Part shown: positions 1 through 9,105 of the stretch, piece by piece | How the letters are laid out: every line of letters begins with the position of its first letter | How positions within the stretch are numbered: the first letter of the stretch is position 1 | Assembly (NCBI RefSeq): GCF_001718795.1 | Contig: NZ_CP013437.1 | Location: 558,001 to 622,000, forward strand | Reading direction: 5' to 3' | Source: Burkholderia latens | GTDB lineage: Bacteria > Pseudomonadota > Gammaproteobacteria > Burkholderiales > Burkholderiaceae | DNA length: 64,000 nt | Made by a program: the position numbers and the translations under genes | The notes under the pieces: model-generated | Database searches by the model: none | The model's input: only the letters and a program-made list of their open reading frames with translations | What the model was told of the DNA's origin: nothing

Positions 1-543
1 GTGCGCGACATCACGCACGTGACAGTCTGGGCGCGCGATGCCGGGCGCGCCGCGCGGTTCGCGGCCGACGTGCGTGCTGCGCATGGAATCGACGCGGTCG
101 TCGCGCGCTCCGTGCATGCCGCGCTTGCCGATGCGGACGTCGCGGTGACGACCACGCCGAGCCGCGAGCCGCTCGTTCACGCCGAGGATCTGCATCCGGG
201 GCTGCATGTGACGGCAATGGGCGCCGATGCCGACTACAAGACCGAGCTTGCACCGTCGGTATTCGGCGTCGCGCGCTACTTCTGCGACCGGCTGCAGCAG
301 ACTCGCGTCGCCGGCGAACTCGCCCATGCGATCGCGGCCGGTGCGACGCGGGCCGATGCCGTGTTCCCCGAACTCGGCCAGGTGATCGCCGGGCAGCACG
401 AAGGCCGCACGCATCGCGACGACATCACGATCTGCGACCTGACAGGCACGGGCGCGCAGGACACCGCCATTGCCGTGCTCGCGCTGCAGCGCGCGCGCGC
501 GGCACAGGCAGGCACCATTTTTCACAACGACGTCACGATTTGA
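1..543 (+). CDS. eutC: Ectoine utilization protein EutC, C-terminal part
   Basis: This is the last 180 codons of an ornithine cyclodeaminase/mu-crystallin family protein; the family is usually about 330 residues, so the 5' end lies outside the window. The visible part holds the end of the NAD-binding Rossmann half (TTTPSREPLV, then HVTAMGADADYKTEL) and the C-terminal strand DITICDLTGTGAQD, typical of the family. EutC sits in ectoine catabolic operons, where its exact reaction is unsettled. It is followed 10 bases later by doeA, which supports the EutC call over a true ornithine cyclodeaminase. The first codon shown is not the real start. Confidence 0.85.
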   Translation: MRDITHVTVWARDAGRAARFAADVRAAHGIDAVVARSVHAALADADVAVTTTPSREPLVHAEDLHPGLHVTAMGADADYKTELAPSVFGVARYFCDRLQQTRVAGELAHAIAAGATRADAVFPELGQVIAGQHEGRTHRDDITICDLTGTGAQDTAIAVLALQRARAAQAGTIFHNDVTI

Positions 544-553
544 GAGGAGACAG

Positions 554-1762
554 ATGGCCGCAGTCATCGAAACCCACGAAGCCGTGCCGCGCCTCGCGTT
601 CGAGCGCAGCGAATACGCTGCACGCATCGCGAAGACGCGCACGGCGATGCAACGGGCCGGCATCGATCTGCTGATCGTCACCGACCCGACCAACATGGCG
701 TGGCTCACCGGCTACGACGGCTGGTCGTTCTACGTGCACCAGTGCGTGCTGTTGGCAATGGACGGCGAGCCCGTCTGGTACGGCCGCGGGCAGGACGCGA
801 ATGGCGCAAAACGCACCGTGTTCATGGCGCACGACAACATCGTAGGCTACCCCGATCATTACGTGCAGTCGACGGCGCGTCACCCGATGGACTACCTGTC
901 GACCGAAGTGATCGCGGCGCGGGGCTGGAGCTCGCTGCGCATCGGTGTCGAGCTCGACAACTACTACTTCAGCGCGGCAGCGTACGGGTCGCTTCGCAAG
1001 CATTTGCCTGCGGCGCGCTGGGTCGACGCGACGGCGCTCGTGAACTGGCAGCGCGCGGTGAAATCGCCGCGCGAAATCGAATACATGCGCGTCGCCGCGC
1101 GGATCGTCGAGCGCATGCACGCGCACATCGTCGATACGATCGAGCCGGGCATGAGGAAGAGCGACCTGGTTGCGCAGATCTACGCGACCGGGATCGGCGG
1201 CGCGGACGGCTGCGGCGGCGACTATCCGGCGATCGTCCCGCTGCTGCCGACCGGCGCGGACGCGGCCGCGCCGCATTTGACTTGGGACGACTCGGTGTTC
1301 GCGCGCGGCGCGGGCACGTTCTTCGAGATCGCCGGCTGCTACCGCCGCTATCACTGCCCGCTGTCGCGAACCGTCTATCTCGGCAAGCCGCCCGCGCACT
1401 TCATCGAAGGCGAGCGCGCGGTGGTCGACGGGATCGACGCGGGGCTCGCGGCCGCGAAGCCCGGCAACGTGTGCGAAGACATCGCGAATGCATTCTTCGC
1501 GGTGCTGCGCCGCGCCGGCATCGACAAGGACAGCCGCTGCGGCTACCCGATCGGCGCGAGCTATCCGCCCGACTGGGGCGAACGCACGATGAGCCTGCGT
1601 CCGGGCGACCGCACGGTGCTCGAGCCCGGCATGACGTTTCACTTCATGCCCGGGCTGTGGCTCGACGACTGGGGGCTGGAGATCACGGAAAGCATCCTGA
1701 TTACCGAGACCGGCGTCGAGACGTTCTGCAACGTGCCGCGCAAGCTGTTCGTGAAGGAGTAG
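554..1762 (+). CDS. doeA: Ectoine hydrolase DoeA (EutD), M24 peptidase-like
   Basis: This 402-residue protein has the creatinase-like N-terminal domain (about 1-165) and the pita-bread M24 domain (about 170-400). In the family it opens the ectoine ring to N-acetyl-diaminobutyrate in the cytoplasm. The start at 554 follows GAGGAGA at 543-549; a start at 470 would overlap eutC without reason. Where metal-dependent M24 enzymes carry a DxG...D motif, this protein reads FFEIAGCYRRYHCPLSRT, so the usual aspartate ligands are replaced, which fits a metal-independent ectoine hydrolase. It is followed 4 bases later by doeB. Confidence 0.92.
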   Translation: MAAVIETHEAVPRLAFERSEYAARIAKTRTAMQRAGIDLLIVTDPTNMAWLTGYDGWSFYVHQCVLLAMDGEPVWYGRGQDANGAKRTVFMAHDNIVGYPDHYVQSTARHPMDYLSTEVIAARGWSSLRIGVELDNYYFSAAAYGSLRKHLPAARWVDATALVNWQRAVKSPREIEYMRVAARIVERMHAHIVDTIEPGMRKSDLVAQIYATGIGGADGCGGDYPAIVPLLPTGADAAAPHLTWDDSVFARGAGTFFEIAGCYRRYHCPLSRTVYLGKPPAHFIEGERAVVDGIDAGLAAAKPGNVCEDIANAFFAVLRRAGIDKDSRCGYPIGASYPPDWGERTMSLRPGDRTVLEPGMTFHFMPGLWLDDWGLEITESILITETGVETFCNVPRKLFVKE

Positions 1763-1766
1763 GGCG

Positions 1767-2792
1767 ATGCGAGCCTCCCCGATCACGCCGACCGTCGATT
1801 TCGACGCGGACGGCGAACAGCATGGCTTCCTGAAGCTGCCTTACTCGCGCGACGACTCCGCGTGGGGTGCGATCATGATTCCGGTGACCGTCGTCAAGCG
1901 CGGCGACGGGCCGACGGTGTTGCTGACCGGCGGCAATCACGGCGACGAATACGAAGGGCCGGTCGCGCTGTCCAAGCTCGCCGGTTCGTTGAAGGCGGCC
2001 GACGTGACCGGCCGCGTGATCGTCGTGCCGTTCATGAACTACCCGGCATTTCGCGCCGGCTGCCGCACGTCGCCGATCGACGCCGGCAATCTGAACCGCA
2101 GTTTTCCCGGGCGGCCCGATGGCACCGTCACCGAGAAAATCGCCGATTATTTCCAGCGGCATTTGCTGCCGCTTGCGACGCATGTGCTCGACATTCACGC
2201 CGGCGGCCGAACGCTCGACTTCGTGCCGTTCGCGGCGATCCACGTGTTGACGGACCGCGACCAGGAAGTACGCTGCGAGCGCGCGATGCGCGCGTTCGGC
2301 GCACCGTACTCGATGCGCATGCTCGAACTCGACAACGTGGGTCTCTTCGACACCGCGGCGGAGGAAGCCGGCAAGGTGTTCGTATCGACCGAGCTCGGCG
2401 GCGGCGGCTCGTCGACCGCCGCGAGCGTCGCGATCGCCGAACGTGGCGTGTACGGATTTCTCGCGCATGCCGGCGTGATCGCGAAGGACGTGATCGATCG
2501 CAACGCGCCGCGCACGACGACGCTGCTCGACATGCCGGACGGTTCCTGCTTCACGACGAGCGAGCACCACGGGCTGCTCGAAATGTGCCGCGATCTCGGC
2601 AGCGACGTGAACGCCGGCGACGTGCTGGCGCGCGTGCACGACATCGACCGCACGGGCGTTGCGCCAGTCGAATACGTCGCACGGCGGCGCGGGCTGCTCG
2701 CGGCTCGACACTTTCCTGGCATCGTGCAGGCCGGCGACACGATCGCGGTGGTCGCCGACATCGTCGAGCGCAACATTCCGGTGTCCGCATGA
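1767..2792 (+). CDS. doeB: N-acetyl-2,4-diaminobutyrate deacetylase DoeB (EutE)
   Basis: This 341-residue protein belongs to the succinylglutamate desuccinylase/aspartoacylase zinc family. The motif GNHGDEYEGP near residue 54 gives the His and Glu zinc ligands and LDIHAGG near residue 145 the second His. In ectoine degradation it removes the acetyl group from N-acetyl-diaminobutyrate made by DoeA, giving 2,4-diaminobutyrate. It starts 4 bases after doeA, so the two are probably translationally coupled. Length and order (doeA-doeB-doeX) match known ectoine clusters. Confidence 0.92.
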   Translation: MRASPITPTVDFDADGEQHGFLKLPYSRDDSAWGAIMIPVTVVKRGDGPTVLLTGGNHGDEYEGPVALSKLAGSLKAADVTGRVIVVPFMNYPAFRAGCRTSPIDAGNLNRSFPGRPDGTVTEKIADYFQRHLLPLATHVLDIHAGGRTLDFVPFAAIHVLTDRDQEVRCERAMRAFGAPYSMRMLELDNVGLFDTAAEEAGKVFVSTELGGGGSSTAASVAIAERGVYGFLAHAGVIAKDVIDRNAPRTTTLLDMPDGSCFTTSEHHGLLEMCRDLGSDVNAGDVLARVHDIDRTGVAPVEYVARRRGLLAARHFPGIVQAGDTIAVVADIVERNIPVSA

Positions 2793-2805
2793 GGACGCGC
2801 TGGCC

Positions 2806-3276
2806 GTGATCAAGCTTGACCGATACGACCTCGCGATCCTGCGCATTCTCGAGCGCGACGGACGCATCACGAAGTCGAAGCTCGCGGAGGCGGTGAACCT
2901 GTCGATCTCGCCCGCGTGGGAGCGCGTGCGCAAGCTCGAGGAAAGCGGCGTGATCCGCGGCTATCGCGCGGACGTCGACTGGATCGGCACGTTTTCCGGC
3001 AGCCGCATCGTCGTCGAGGTGACGCTGTCGCGTCATACCGCGCCCGACATGCGGCGCTTCGAGGCGCGCGTCGGCGCGGCACCCGAAGTCGCGCAGTGCT
3101 ATGCGACCGGCGGCGGCGTCGACTACGTGCTGCACGTTGTCGCGCGCGACATCGACCACTACCAGCGCTTCATCGACGCGTTGCTGATGGACGATCTCGG
3201 CATCGAGCGCTATTTCACGTACATCGTGACGAAGGTCGTGAAGTGCGAATCCGGCGGCGCGCCGGACTGGCTCTGA
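2806..3276 (+). CDS. doeX: DoeX, AsnC/Lrp-family regulator of ectoine catabolism
   Basis: This is a 156-residue Lrp/AsnC regulator: an N-terminal helix-turn-helix (LDRYDLAILRILERDGRIT, then LSISPAWERVRKLEESGVI) and a C-terminal RAM domain (TGGGVDYVLHV). The open frame extends upstream into doeB, but the Lrp fold begins at the GTG at 2806, 13 bases after the doeB stop, and nothing upstream of it looks like Lrp. In other bacteria DoeX binds DNA near the ectoine genes. A palindrome just downstream, before doeC, is a candidate operator. The GTG start is inferred from domain alignment. Confidence 0.88.
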   Translation: MIKLDRYDLAILRILERDGRITKSKLAEAVNLSISPAWERVRKLEESGVIRGYRADVDWIGTFSGSRIVVEVTLSRHTAPDMRRFEARVGAAPEVAQCYATGGGVDYVLHVVARDIDHYQRFIDALLMDDLGIERYFTYIVTKVVKCESGGAPDWL

Positions 3277-3317
3277 AACTTCGCGCGAACACGCGGCAAT
3301 ACGGAAAAAAGCACAAG

Positions 3318-3353
3318 CGGCGGGCGCCGAAACGGAAATTTCCGCACCCGCCG
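3318..3353. promoter_or_regulatory. Inverted repeats between doeX and doeC, candidate DoeX operator
   Basis: In the 123-base gap between doeX and doeC there is a perfect 12-base palindrome, CGGAAATTTCCG (3333-3344), inside a wider inverted repeat CGGCGGG (3318-3324) / CCCGCCG (3347-3353). An AT-rich centre with flanking repeats fits an Lrp-type site, and its place in front of doeCD suggests control of the second half of the operon. It could instead act as an intercistronic mRNA hairpin; there is no T-tract after it. Confidence 0.5.
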
Positions 3354-3399
3354 GCACGACAGAATGAAGCTCGTGCCTACCCCAACGAGGAGACGCAGG

Positions 3400-4878
3400 A
3401 TGTTGCCCGGACACCCCATTCTGTTCAAGTCGACGTGCTATGTCGACGGTCGCTGGATCCACAGCGACAATGCCGCGACGGTCGCCGTCGTGAACCCGGC
3501 CGACCAAGCCGTGATCGGCCACGTGCCGATGCTTGAGCGCGCGCAGATCGTCGGCGCCGTCGATGCCGCTCAGCGCGCGTTCGATACGTGGCGCTGGACG
3601 CCGCAGACGGTGCGCAGTGCCGCGCTGTTGCGCTGGCATGCGCTGATCCTGCGGCATCTCGACGATCTCGCCGCGCTGCTGTCGCTCGAACAGGGCAAGC
3701 CGCTTGCCGAATCGCGCGGCGAAATCCGCTACGCGGCCAGCTTCGTCGAATGGTTCGCGAACGACGCGAAACGCATCGCAGGTCGCACGATCCCGACGCA
3801 TATCGACGGCGCGCACCTCGGCACGGTGATGGAACCGGTCGGCGTCGCGGCGCTGATCACGCCGTGGAATTTCCCGGCCGCCATGATCACGCGCAAGGCG
3901 GCAGCCGCGATCGCGGCCGGCTGCACGGTGGTCGTGAAGCCGGCGCACGAAACGCCGTTCTCGGCGCTCGCGCTCGCGCAGTTGGCCGACGAGGCCGGCG
4001 TGCCGGCCGGCGTGTTCAACGTCGTGCTCGGCGAACCGCAGATGGCGATGGAAACGCTCGTCGGCGATGCGCGCGTGCGCGCGGTGAGCTTCACCGGTTC
4101 GACCCGCGTCGGGCGGCTCGTCACCGAAACGGCCGCGAAGGCCGGCATTCGCAAGATCGCGCTCGAACTGGGCGGCAACGCGCCGTTCATCGTCACCGAG
4201 GATGCGGATCTCGATCAGGCGGTGCGGATCGCCGTCGGTGCAAAGTTCCAGACGTCCGGGCAGGACTGCTGCGCGGCGAACCGGATCTTCGTCGCCCGCG
4301 CGCTATACGAAACATTCGTCAGCCGCTATGCGAACGCGGTACGTGAACTGAAGACGGGCCCCGCGTTCGAGCCGGACGTCGACGTCGGGCCGTTGATGCA
4401 CCAGGCCGCGTTCGACGCGACGGTCGCGCGCGTCGACGACGCACGCGCTCGCGGCGCACGGATTGTCGCGGGCGGACGGCCGCATGCGCTCGGCGGCTGG
4501 TTCTACGAACCGACCGTGATCGCGGACGCCGCGGCGGGCATGCGTGTGTACGACGAGGAAAATTTCGCGCCGATTTCGGCGGTGTGCGCGTTCGACACGC
4601 TGGACGAAGTCGTCGAAAAGGCCAACGACACCGAGTACGGACTCGCCGCGTACGTATGCGCGGCGCGCATCGACACGATCTTTCAGCTCGTACGGCGGCT
4701 CGACTTCGCGATGGTGTCGGTCAACGGCGTGAAGTTCACCGGGGCACCGATCCCGTTCGGCGGGATGAAGGCGTCCGGCCTCGGGCGCGAAGGCGGCAGC
4801 GAAGGGTTCGAGCCGTTCACCGAAACCAAATACTTTTGCCTCGGCAATCTCGGCCTGCCCGTCGCGGCATCGGCCTGA
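3400..4878 (+). CDS. doeC: DoeC, NAD(P)-dependent aspartate-semialdehyde dehydrogenase
   Basis: This 492-residue aldehyde dehydrogenase resembles succinate-semialdehyde dehydrogenases. It shows the NAD-binding PWNFPAAM, FTGSTRVGR, the general base in LELGGNAPF, and the catalytic Cys290 in SGQDCC. In the ectoine pathway it oxidises aspartate semialdehyde, made by DoeD, to aspartate. The start at 3400 is preceded by ACGAGGAGACGC; the in-frame ATG at 3364 lies in the palindromic leader and has no good ribosome site. A second cysteine directly follows the catalytic one. doeD starts 20 bases after it. Confidence 0.88.
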   Translation: MLPGHPILFKSTCYVDGRWIHSDNAATVAVVNPADQAVIGHVPMLERAQIVGAVDAAQRAFDTWRWTPQTVRSAALLRWHALILRHLDDLAALLSLEQGKPLAESRGEIRYAASFVEWFANDAKRIAGRTIPTHIDGAHLGTVMEPVGVAALITPWNFPAAMITRKAAAAIAAGCTVVVKPAHETPFSALALAQLADEAGVPAGVFNVVLGEPQMAMETLVGDARVRAVSFTGSTRVGRLVTETAAKAGIRKIALELGGNAPFIVTEDADLDQAVRIAVGAKFQTSGQDCCAANRIFVARALYETFVSRYANAVRELKTGPAFEPDVDVGPLMHQAAFDATVARVDDARARGARIVAGGRPHALGGWFYEPTVIADAAAGMRVYDEENFAPISAVCAFDTLDEVVEKANDTEYGLAAYVCAARIDTIFQLVRRLDFAMVSVNGVKFTGAPIPFGGMKASGLGREGGSEGFEPFTETKYFCLGNLGLPVAASA

Positions 4879-4898
4879 CTCAATCAAAGGAGCACATC

Positions 4899-6293
4899 AT
4901 GAAGCAATCGATCGACGCACTGCTGCGCGAGGACCGCGCGCACTTCATGCACCCGTCGACGCACGCGTACGACCACGAGAGCGGCGCGCTCCCGGGCAAG
5001 ATCGTACGGGGCGCCGAAGGCATCCGCATCGAGGATCACCAGGGCAAGCGCTATATCGACGCATTCGCGGGCCTCTACTGCGTCAACATCGGCTACGGCC
5101 GCACGGAAGTGGCCGATGCGATGCACGAGCAGGCGAAGCGGCTCGCGTATTACCACACTTATGTCGGTCACTCGTCGGACGCGATCATCGAGCTGTCGTC
5201 GCGCATCATCGACTGGGCGCCGGCCGGGATGAAGAAGGTGTACTACGGGATGTCGGGTTCCGACGCGAACGAGACGCAGGTCAAGATCGTCTGGTACTAC
5301 AACAACGTGCTCGGCCGGCCGAACAAGAAGAAGATCATTTCGCGCGAGCGCGGCTATCACGGTTCGGGCATCGTGACGGGCAGCCTCACGGGCCTGCCGA
5401 GCTTCCATCAGCACTTCGACCTGCCGATCGACCGCGTGAAGCATACGGTATGTCCGCACTGGTATCGCAAGGCGCCGGTCGGCATGAGCGAAACGCAGTT
5501 CGTCACATACTGCGTCGACGAACTCGAGAAGCTGATCGCATGCGAAGGCGCGGACACGATCGCCGCGTTCATCGCGGAGCCGGTGATGGGCACGGGCGGG
5601 ATCATCGAGCCGCCGGCCGGCTACTGGCCGGCGATCCAGGCCGTGCTGCGCAAGCACGACATCCTGTTGATCTCCGACGAAGTGGTGTGCGGGTTCGGGC
5701 GCCTCGGCTCGAAGATGGGCGCGCAGCATTTCGGCATCCAGCCCGATCTGATCACGGTCGCAAAAGGCCTGACGAGCGCGTATGCGCCGCTGTCGGGCGT
5801 GATCGTCGGCGAGAGGGTGTGGGACGTGATCGCGCGCGGTTCGCGGGAACACGGACCGATGGGGCATGGCTGGACGTATTCGGGCCACCCGGTGTGCGCG
5901 GCCGCCGCGCTCGCGAACCTCGCGATTCTCGAGCGCGAGAACCTGGTCGGCAACGCGGCCGAGGTGGGCGCGTATTTCGGTGCGAAGCTGCGTGACGCGT
6001 TCGGCGCGCATCCGCTCGTCGGCGAGGTGCGCAGCGTCGGGATGCTGGCGGCGCTCGAATTCATGGCGGACAGGGATGCCCGCACGCCGTTCGATCCGGC
6101 GCTGAAGGTGGGCGCTCAGGTATCGGCCGCGGCGCTGCAGCGTGGCGTGATTGCACGCGCGATGCCGCATGGCGACATCCTCGGCTTTGCGCCGCCGCTC
6201 GTGATGACGCGGGCGGAAGCCGACGAAATCGTCGGAATCGTGAAGGAAGCCGTGGACGAGGTGGCGGAGCGCAATCTTTCGAGCGTCGCGTGA
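4899..6293 (+). CDS. doeD: DoeD, diaminobutyrate aminotransferase (class III)
   Basis: This 464-residue class III PLP aminotransferase carries YYGMSGSDANE, ISDEVVCGFGR (the Asp that holds the pyridine nitrogen) and the PLP lysine K289 in TVAKGLTS. In ectoine degradation it converts 2,4-diaminobutyrate to aspartate semialdehyde for DoeC. It starts 20 bases after doeC with AAAGGAG at 4886-4892, and the operon ends right after it in a terminator. Omega-aminotransferases with other substrates share these motifs, so the specificity rests on the operon. Confidence 0.9.
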   Translation: MKQSIDALLREDRAHFMHPSTHAYDHESGALPGKIVRGAEGIRIEDHQGKRYIDAFAGLYCVNIGYGRTEVADAMHEQAKRLAYYHTYVGHSSDAIIELSSRIIDWAPAGMKKVYYGMSGSDANETQVKIVWYYNNVLGRPNKKKIISRERGYHGSGIVTGSLTGLPSFHQHFDLPIDRVKHTVCPHWYRKAPVGMSETQFVTYCVDELEKLIACEGADTIAAFIAEPVMGTGGIIEPPAGYWPAIQAVLRKHDILLISDEVVCGFGRLGSKMGAQHFGIQPDLITVAKGLTSAYAPLSGVIVGERVWDVIARGSREHGPMGHGWTYSGHPVCAAAALANLAILERENLVGNAAEVGAYFGAKLRDAFGAHPLVGEVRSVGMLAALEFMADRDARTPFDPALKVGAQVSAAALQRGVIARAMPHGDILGFAPPLVMTRAEADEIVGIVKEAVDEVAERNLSSVA

Positions 6294-6335
6294 GTTTTCT
6301 GCGGGGTCCGATGCGCGCGCAAGCGCGCGAAGTGA

Positions 6336-6366
6336 CGCCGTCGCACGGGAGTGCGGCGGCGCTTTT
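6336..6366 (+). terminator. Rho-independent terminator of the ectoine operon
   Basis: The stem GCCGTCGCAC (6337-6346) pairs with GTGCGGCGGC (6351-6360) across a GGGA loop with one G:T wobble, extended by C6336:G6361 and followed by CTTTTTG. It begins 43 bases after the doeD stop and separates the plus-strand operon from the convergent hydrolase gene. Confidence 0.85.
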
Positions 6367-6500
6367 TGCTTCACGGGGGACCTTTCGCGACAGCGGTGCT
6401 ACCTGCCACGACGTATCAACATCGCTACAAGAACGACGGCGATCGCTCGAACATCGTCAAAATACGGCTCGCGCGCCGCCCGCTGCGTGCCCCGCATCGA

Positions 6501-7346
6501 TCAGTAATCCCACACGACTGGAACGAAGCGGAAGCCGTCGCCGTTCCGCGCCACGTGTCCTATCGAAGGGAACGCGACATGCGCCGCGGCCAGCAGCGCG
6601 CCGGTGTCGGCGGCTTCGCTGAACAGTGCGATCCGGACGTCGGTGGCCGCTTGCGGATCGTGCTCGAAGCCGTTTTGCCAGTCGGGATGGTCGAAGTTCA
6701 CTTCGAAAATCGCGTCGCCCGCAAACGTCAGTTTTTCGCCTTGCGATGCGATATCGACGACGCAGTGTCCCGGGGTGTGGCCGCCGGTCACGCGCGCGGA
6801 TACGCCGGCCGCAACTTCCGCGATGCGGTCGAACGGCACGATGTGCTCGCGATACAGGTCCACGAATCGGGCCGCCGCCTTGCGCAGTGCGGGCGGAACG
6901 GCTTCCGGCATCACCGTCTTGCTGAAGTCCGGGTTCTTCCAGAACGCCAGCTCCGCGGCCGACACGTGAATGCGCACGTCCGGACTCAGCCGGGCCTTGA
7001 CGCCGTCGACATTCAGCCCGCCGACGTGATCCATGTGCAGGTGAGTGATCACGATGTCGGTGATCGCGGCGAGATCGATCCCCACGGATTCCAGACGCAT
7101 CACTGCACGCCCTGCGCGCGTGAAGTATTCGAAGCCGTCGCCTACGCCGGAGTCGATCAGGATCAGGCGATCGCCGGCGCGAACAAGCGCGATATTGAGC
7201 GCCCAGTCGAACATGTCGCGTTGCAGGAATCGTCCGTCGAACCATTCGTTGCGGTCCGCTTCGCTCACGTTGGTGGACATCGTGGAAGTCGGCAGTGGCA
7301 GAACGCCGTCGCTGATCAGCACGACGTCGACGTCGCCGATGCGCAC
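6501..7346 (-). CDS. Metallo-beta-lactamase-fold hydrolase
   Basis: This 281-residue cytoplasmic protein has the MBL zinc motif THLHMDH at residues 101-107, the later ligand His in GGHTPGH (190-194) and Asp211 in TFAGDAIF. Family members include lactonases and other ester or thioester hydrolases; nothing here fixes the substrate. The start is GTG at 7346, the only start in frame before an upstream stop, and it lacks a clear ribosome site. It converges with the ectoine operon and shares strand with the transporter at 7723, so a role with a lactone or ester substrate is possible but unproven. Confidence 0.8.
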   Translation of the reverse strand: MRIGDVDVVLISDGVLPLPTSTMSTNVSEADRNEWFDGRFLQRDMFDWALNIALVRAGDRLILIDSGVGDGFEYFTRAGRAVMRLESVGIDLAAITDIVITHLHMDHVGGLNVDGVKARLSPDVRIHVSAAELAFWKNPDFSKTVMPEAVPPALRKAAARFVDLYREHIVPFDRIAEVAAGVSARVTGGHTPGHCVVDIASQGEKLTFAGDAIFEVNFDHPDWQNGFEHDPQAATDVRIALFSEAADTGALLAAAHVAFPSIGHVARNGDGFRFVPVVWDY

Positions 7347-7722
7347 TGCATAGCGGGATGGACGAGTTCGCCAGCCCGTTCATTGCCCAGGCGGGTCGTG
7401 ACCGGCCGCACGTTGCGGGTTGTTTCGTTCATGTTCGGTTTTCCTCTTCATCGAGTGGGGGCTTCCGCGCTGCGCTGCAGCGCGGGTCGCGAGCGCGATG
7501 GCGCAACGCGTGTCGCGCGCATGCCGATCGAGCATGTCGGCGATTGTAGGGACGCTCGACGCACGCCTGAAGCGCTGCGCTTGCGAACATCGTGTTGCCC
7601 TCGCGACACCAATCCGCCGGCGGGTAGGCATCCACATGCACATCGCCCGCGGATCCGTTGCCGGACCGCGGGCGACGCAGGGGATGCCATTTATGGGACC
7701 GCAGGCGCAGTCCCGTTGCGTG
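7347..7722. other. Intergenic region with a strong hairpin
   Basis: No convincing gene is seen in these 376 bases; open frames here are arginine-rich shadows. The region holds a long hairpin at 7643-7675 (TCGCCCGCGG and TCCG pairing with CGGA and CCGCGGGCGA, one bulged A). It lies downstream of the minus-strand transporter but is not followed by a T-tract on that strand, so it may only protect the transcript end. The promoter of the MBL gene must lie between it and 7346. Confidence 0.45.
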
Positions 7723-9105
7723 TCAGCCCGGCTGTCCCGGGAGCGTCTCGCCGCGCAGCGAGCACCCGCGCGTTTCGATTACCGCCGACAGCGCGACCAG
7801 CCCGACCGCACACGCCGCCATCATGTAATACGCGGGAATCATCGTGTTGCCGGTCTTCCCGATCAACCAGTCATTGACGATCGGCGCGGTGCCGCCGAAC
7901 AGCGACGTCGACACGTTGTACGCGATCGCCATGCCCGCATACCGCACGTGCGTCGGGAACATCGCGGGAAACATCGCCGAAATGGTCGCGAGCTGCGGCA
8001 CGTAGAGCAGCCCGAGCACAGCGAAGCCGACGAAGGCGCCGAGCACGCCGTGCGTCATCAGCGTGAACATCGGCACGGCCGCGACGAACAGCCCGACGAG
8101 CGAGACCCACCACATCGCCTTGCGGCCGACGCGATCCGACAGCCAGCCGGCGAACGGCAGCAGGATCATCATCGCGAGCATGCCGATCAGCGGAATCAGC
8201 AGCGACATGTTCTCGCTGACGCCGAGTTCCTTGTGCATGTAGGTCGGCATGTACGCGAGCAGCACGTAATTGACGACGTTCAACGCGACGACGAGCCCGC
8301 CGAGCAGTACCAGCGGCCGTGCGTAGCGGACCAGCAGCTGACCGATCGGCAGCACGGTCGGCGCGGCCTGTTCGCGGCGGTGTGCTTCTTCCTCGAGTTC
8401 GCGGAACACCGGCGTTTCCTCGAGTCGCGAGCGCAGGTAGCAACCGATTAGCCCGAGCGGGGCCGCGACGAGGAACGGCAGGCGCCAGCCCCATGCATGC
8501 ATTGCCGAATCGCCGAGCAGCAGCGCGAAGCCGAGCAGCAGCAGCGCGCCGAGCGAGAAGCCGGCGAGTGTCGCGAATTCTAGGAAGCTGCCGCACAGGC
8601 CGCGCCGCGAATCCGGTGCGTATTCGGCGATGAAAGTCGCCGCGCCGCCGTACTCGCCGCCGGTCGAGAAGCCCTGGATCATCCGGAGCACGATCAATGC
8701 CGCGGGCGCGAGCCAGCCGGCGCTCGCGTAGGTGGGCAGCAAGCCGACGAGCAGCGTTGCGCCGGACATCGTGAGGACGGTCAGCGCGAGCACGCGCTTG
8801 CGGCCGAAGCGGTCGCCGAGCGGGCCCCAGAACAACCCGCCGAGCGGGCGGATCAGGAACGAGATCGCGAAGGTGCCGAGCGCGAACAGCGTCGCGCTGG
8901 CCGTGTTGCCGGGAAACAGCGCGGCGGAAATGTATGCCAGTCCGTACGCGTAAATCCCGTAATCGAACCATTCTGTCGCGTTGCCGAGCGCAGCGGCCGC
9001 GATTGCGACGCGCGGGAGGCTGTGCGGCTCGTCGCCGCGGGAAGCCGTCTCGTCCGGAACGGACGCGGCGGCGGAAACGGAAGTCCACGATGGCACGTAT
9101 CGCAT
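7723..9105 (-). CDS. MHS-family MFS symporter, possible ectoine importer
   Basis: This 460-residue, 12-helix major facilitator belongs to the metabolite:H+ symporter family (ShiA/ProP-like): GNATEWFDYGIYAYG in helix 1, the loop signature GDRFGRKR, and QGFSTGGEYGGA in helix 4. The start at 9105 follows GAGGACCCCC; the frame opens earlier but the added residues are not membrane-like. ProP relatives import proline, betaine and ectoine. It lacks the C-terminal coiled coil of E. coli ProP. Its nearness to the ectoine operon makes ectoine import a reasonable guess, not a proof. Confidence 0.85.
   Translation of the reverse strand: MRYVPSWTSVSAAASVPDETASRGDEPHSLPRVAIAAAALGNATEWFDYGIYAYGLAYISAALFPGNTASATLFALGTFAISFLIRPLGGLFWGPLGDRFGRKRVLALTVLTMSGATLLVGLLPTYASAGWLAPAALIVLRMIQGFSTGGEYGGAATFIAEYAPDSRRGLCGSFLEFATLAGFSLGALLLLGFALLLGDSAMHAWGWRLPFLVAAPLGLIGCYLRSRLEETPVFRELEEEAHRREQAAPTVLPIGQLLVRYARPLVLLGGLVVALNVVNYVLLAYMPTYMHKELGVSENMSLLIPLIGMLAMMILLPFAGWLSDRVGRKAMWWVSLVGLFVAAVPMFTLMTHGVLGAFVGFAVLGLLYVPQLATISAMFPAMFPTHVRYAGMAIAYNVSTSLFGGTAPIVNDWLIGKTGNTMIPAYYMMAACAVGLVALSAVIETRGCSLRGETLPGQPG

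Noticed and set aside
7380..7690. Overlapping minus-strand frames upstream of the MBL gene
   Set aside because: Arg-rich composition and no conserved motif; the region is better explained as non-coding with a hairpin.
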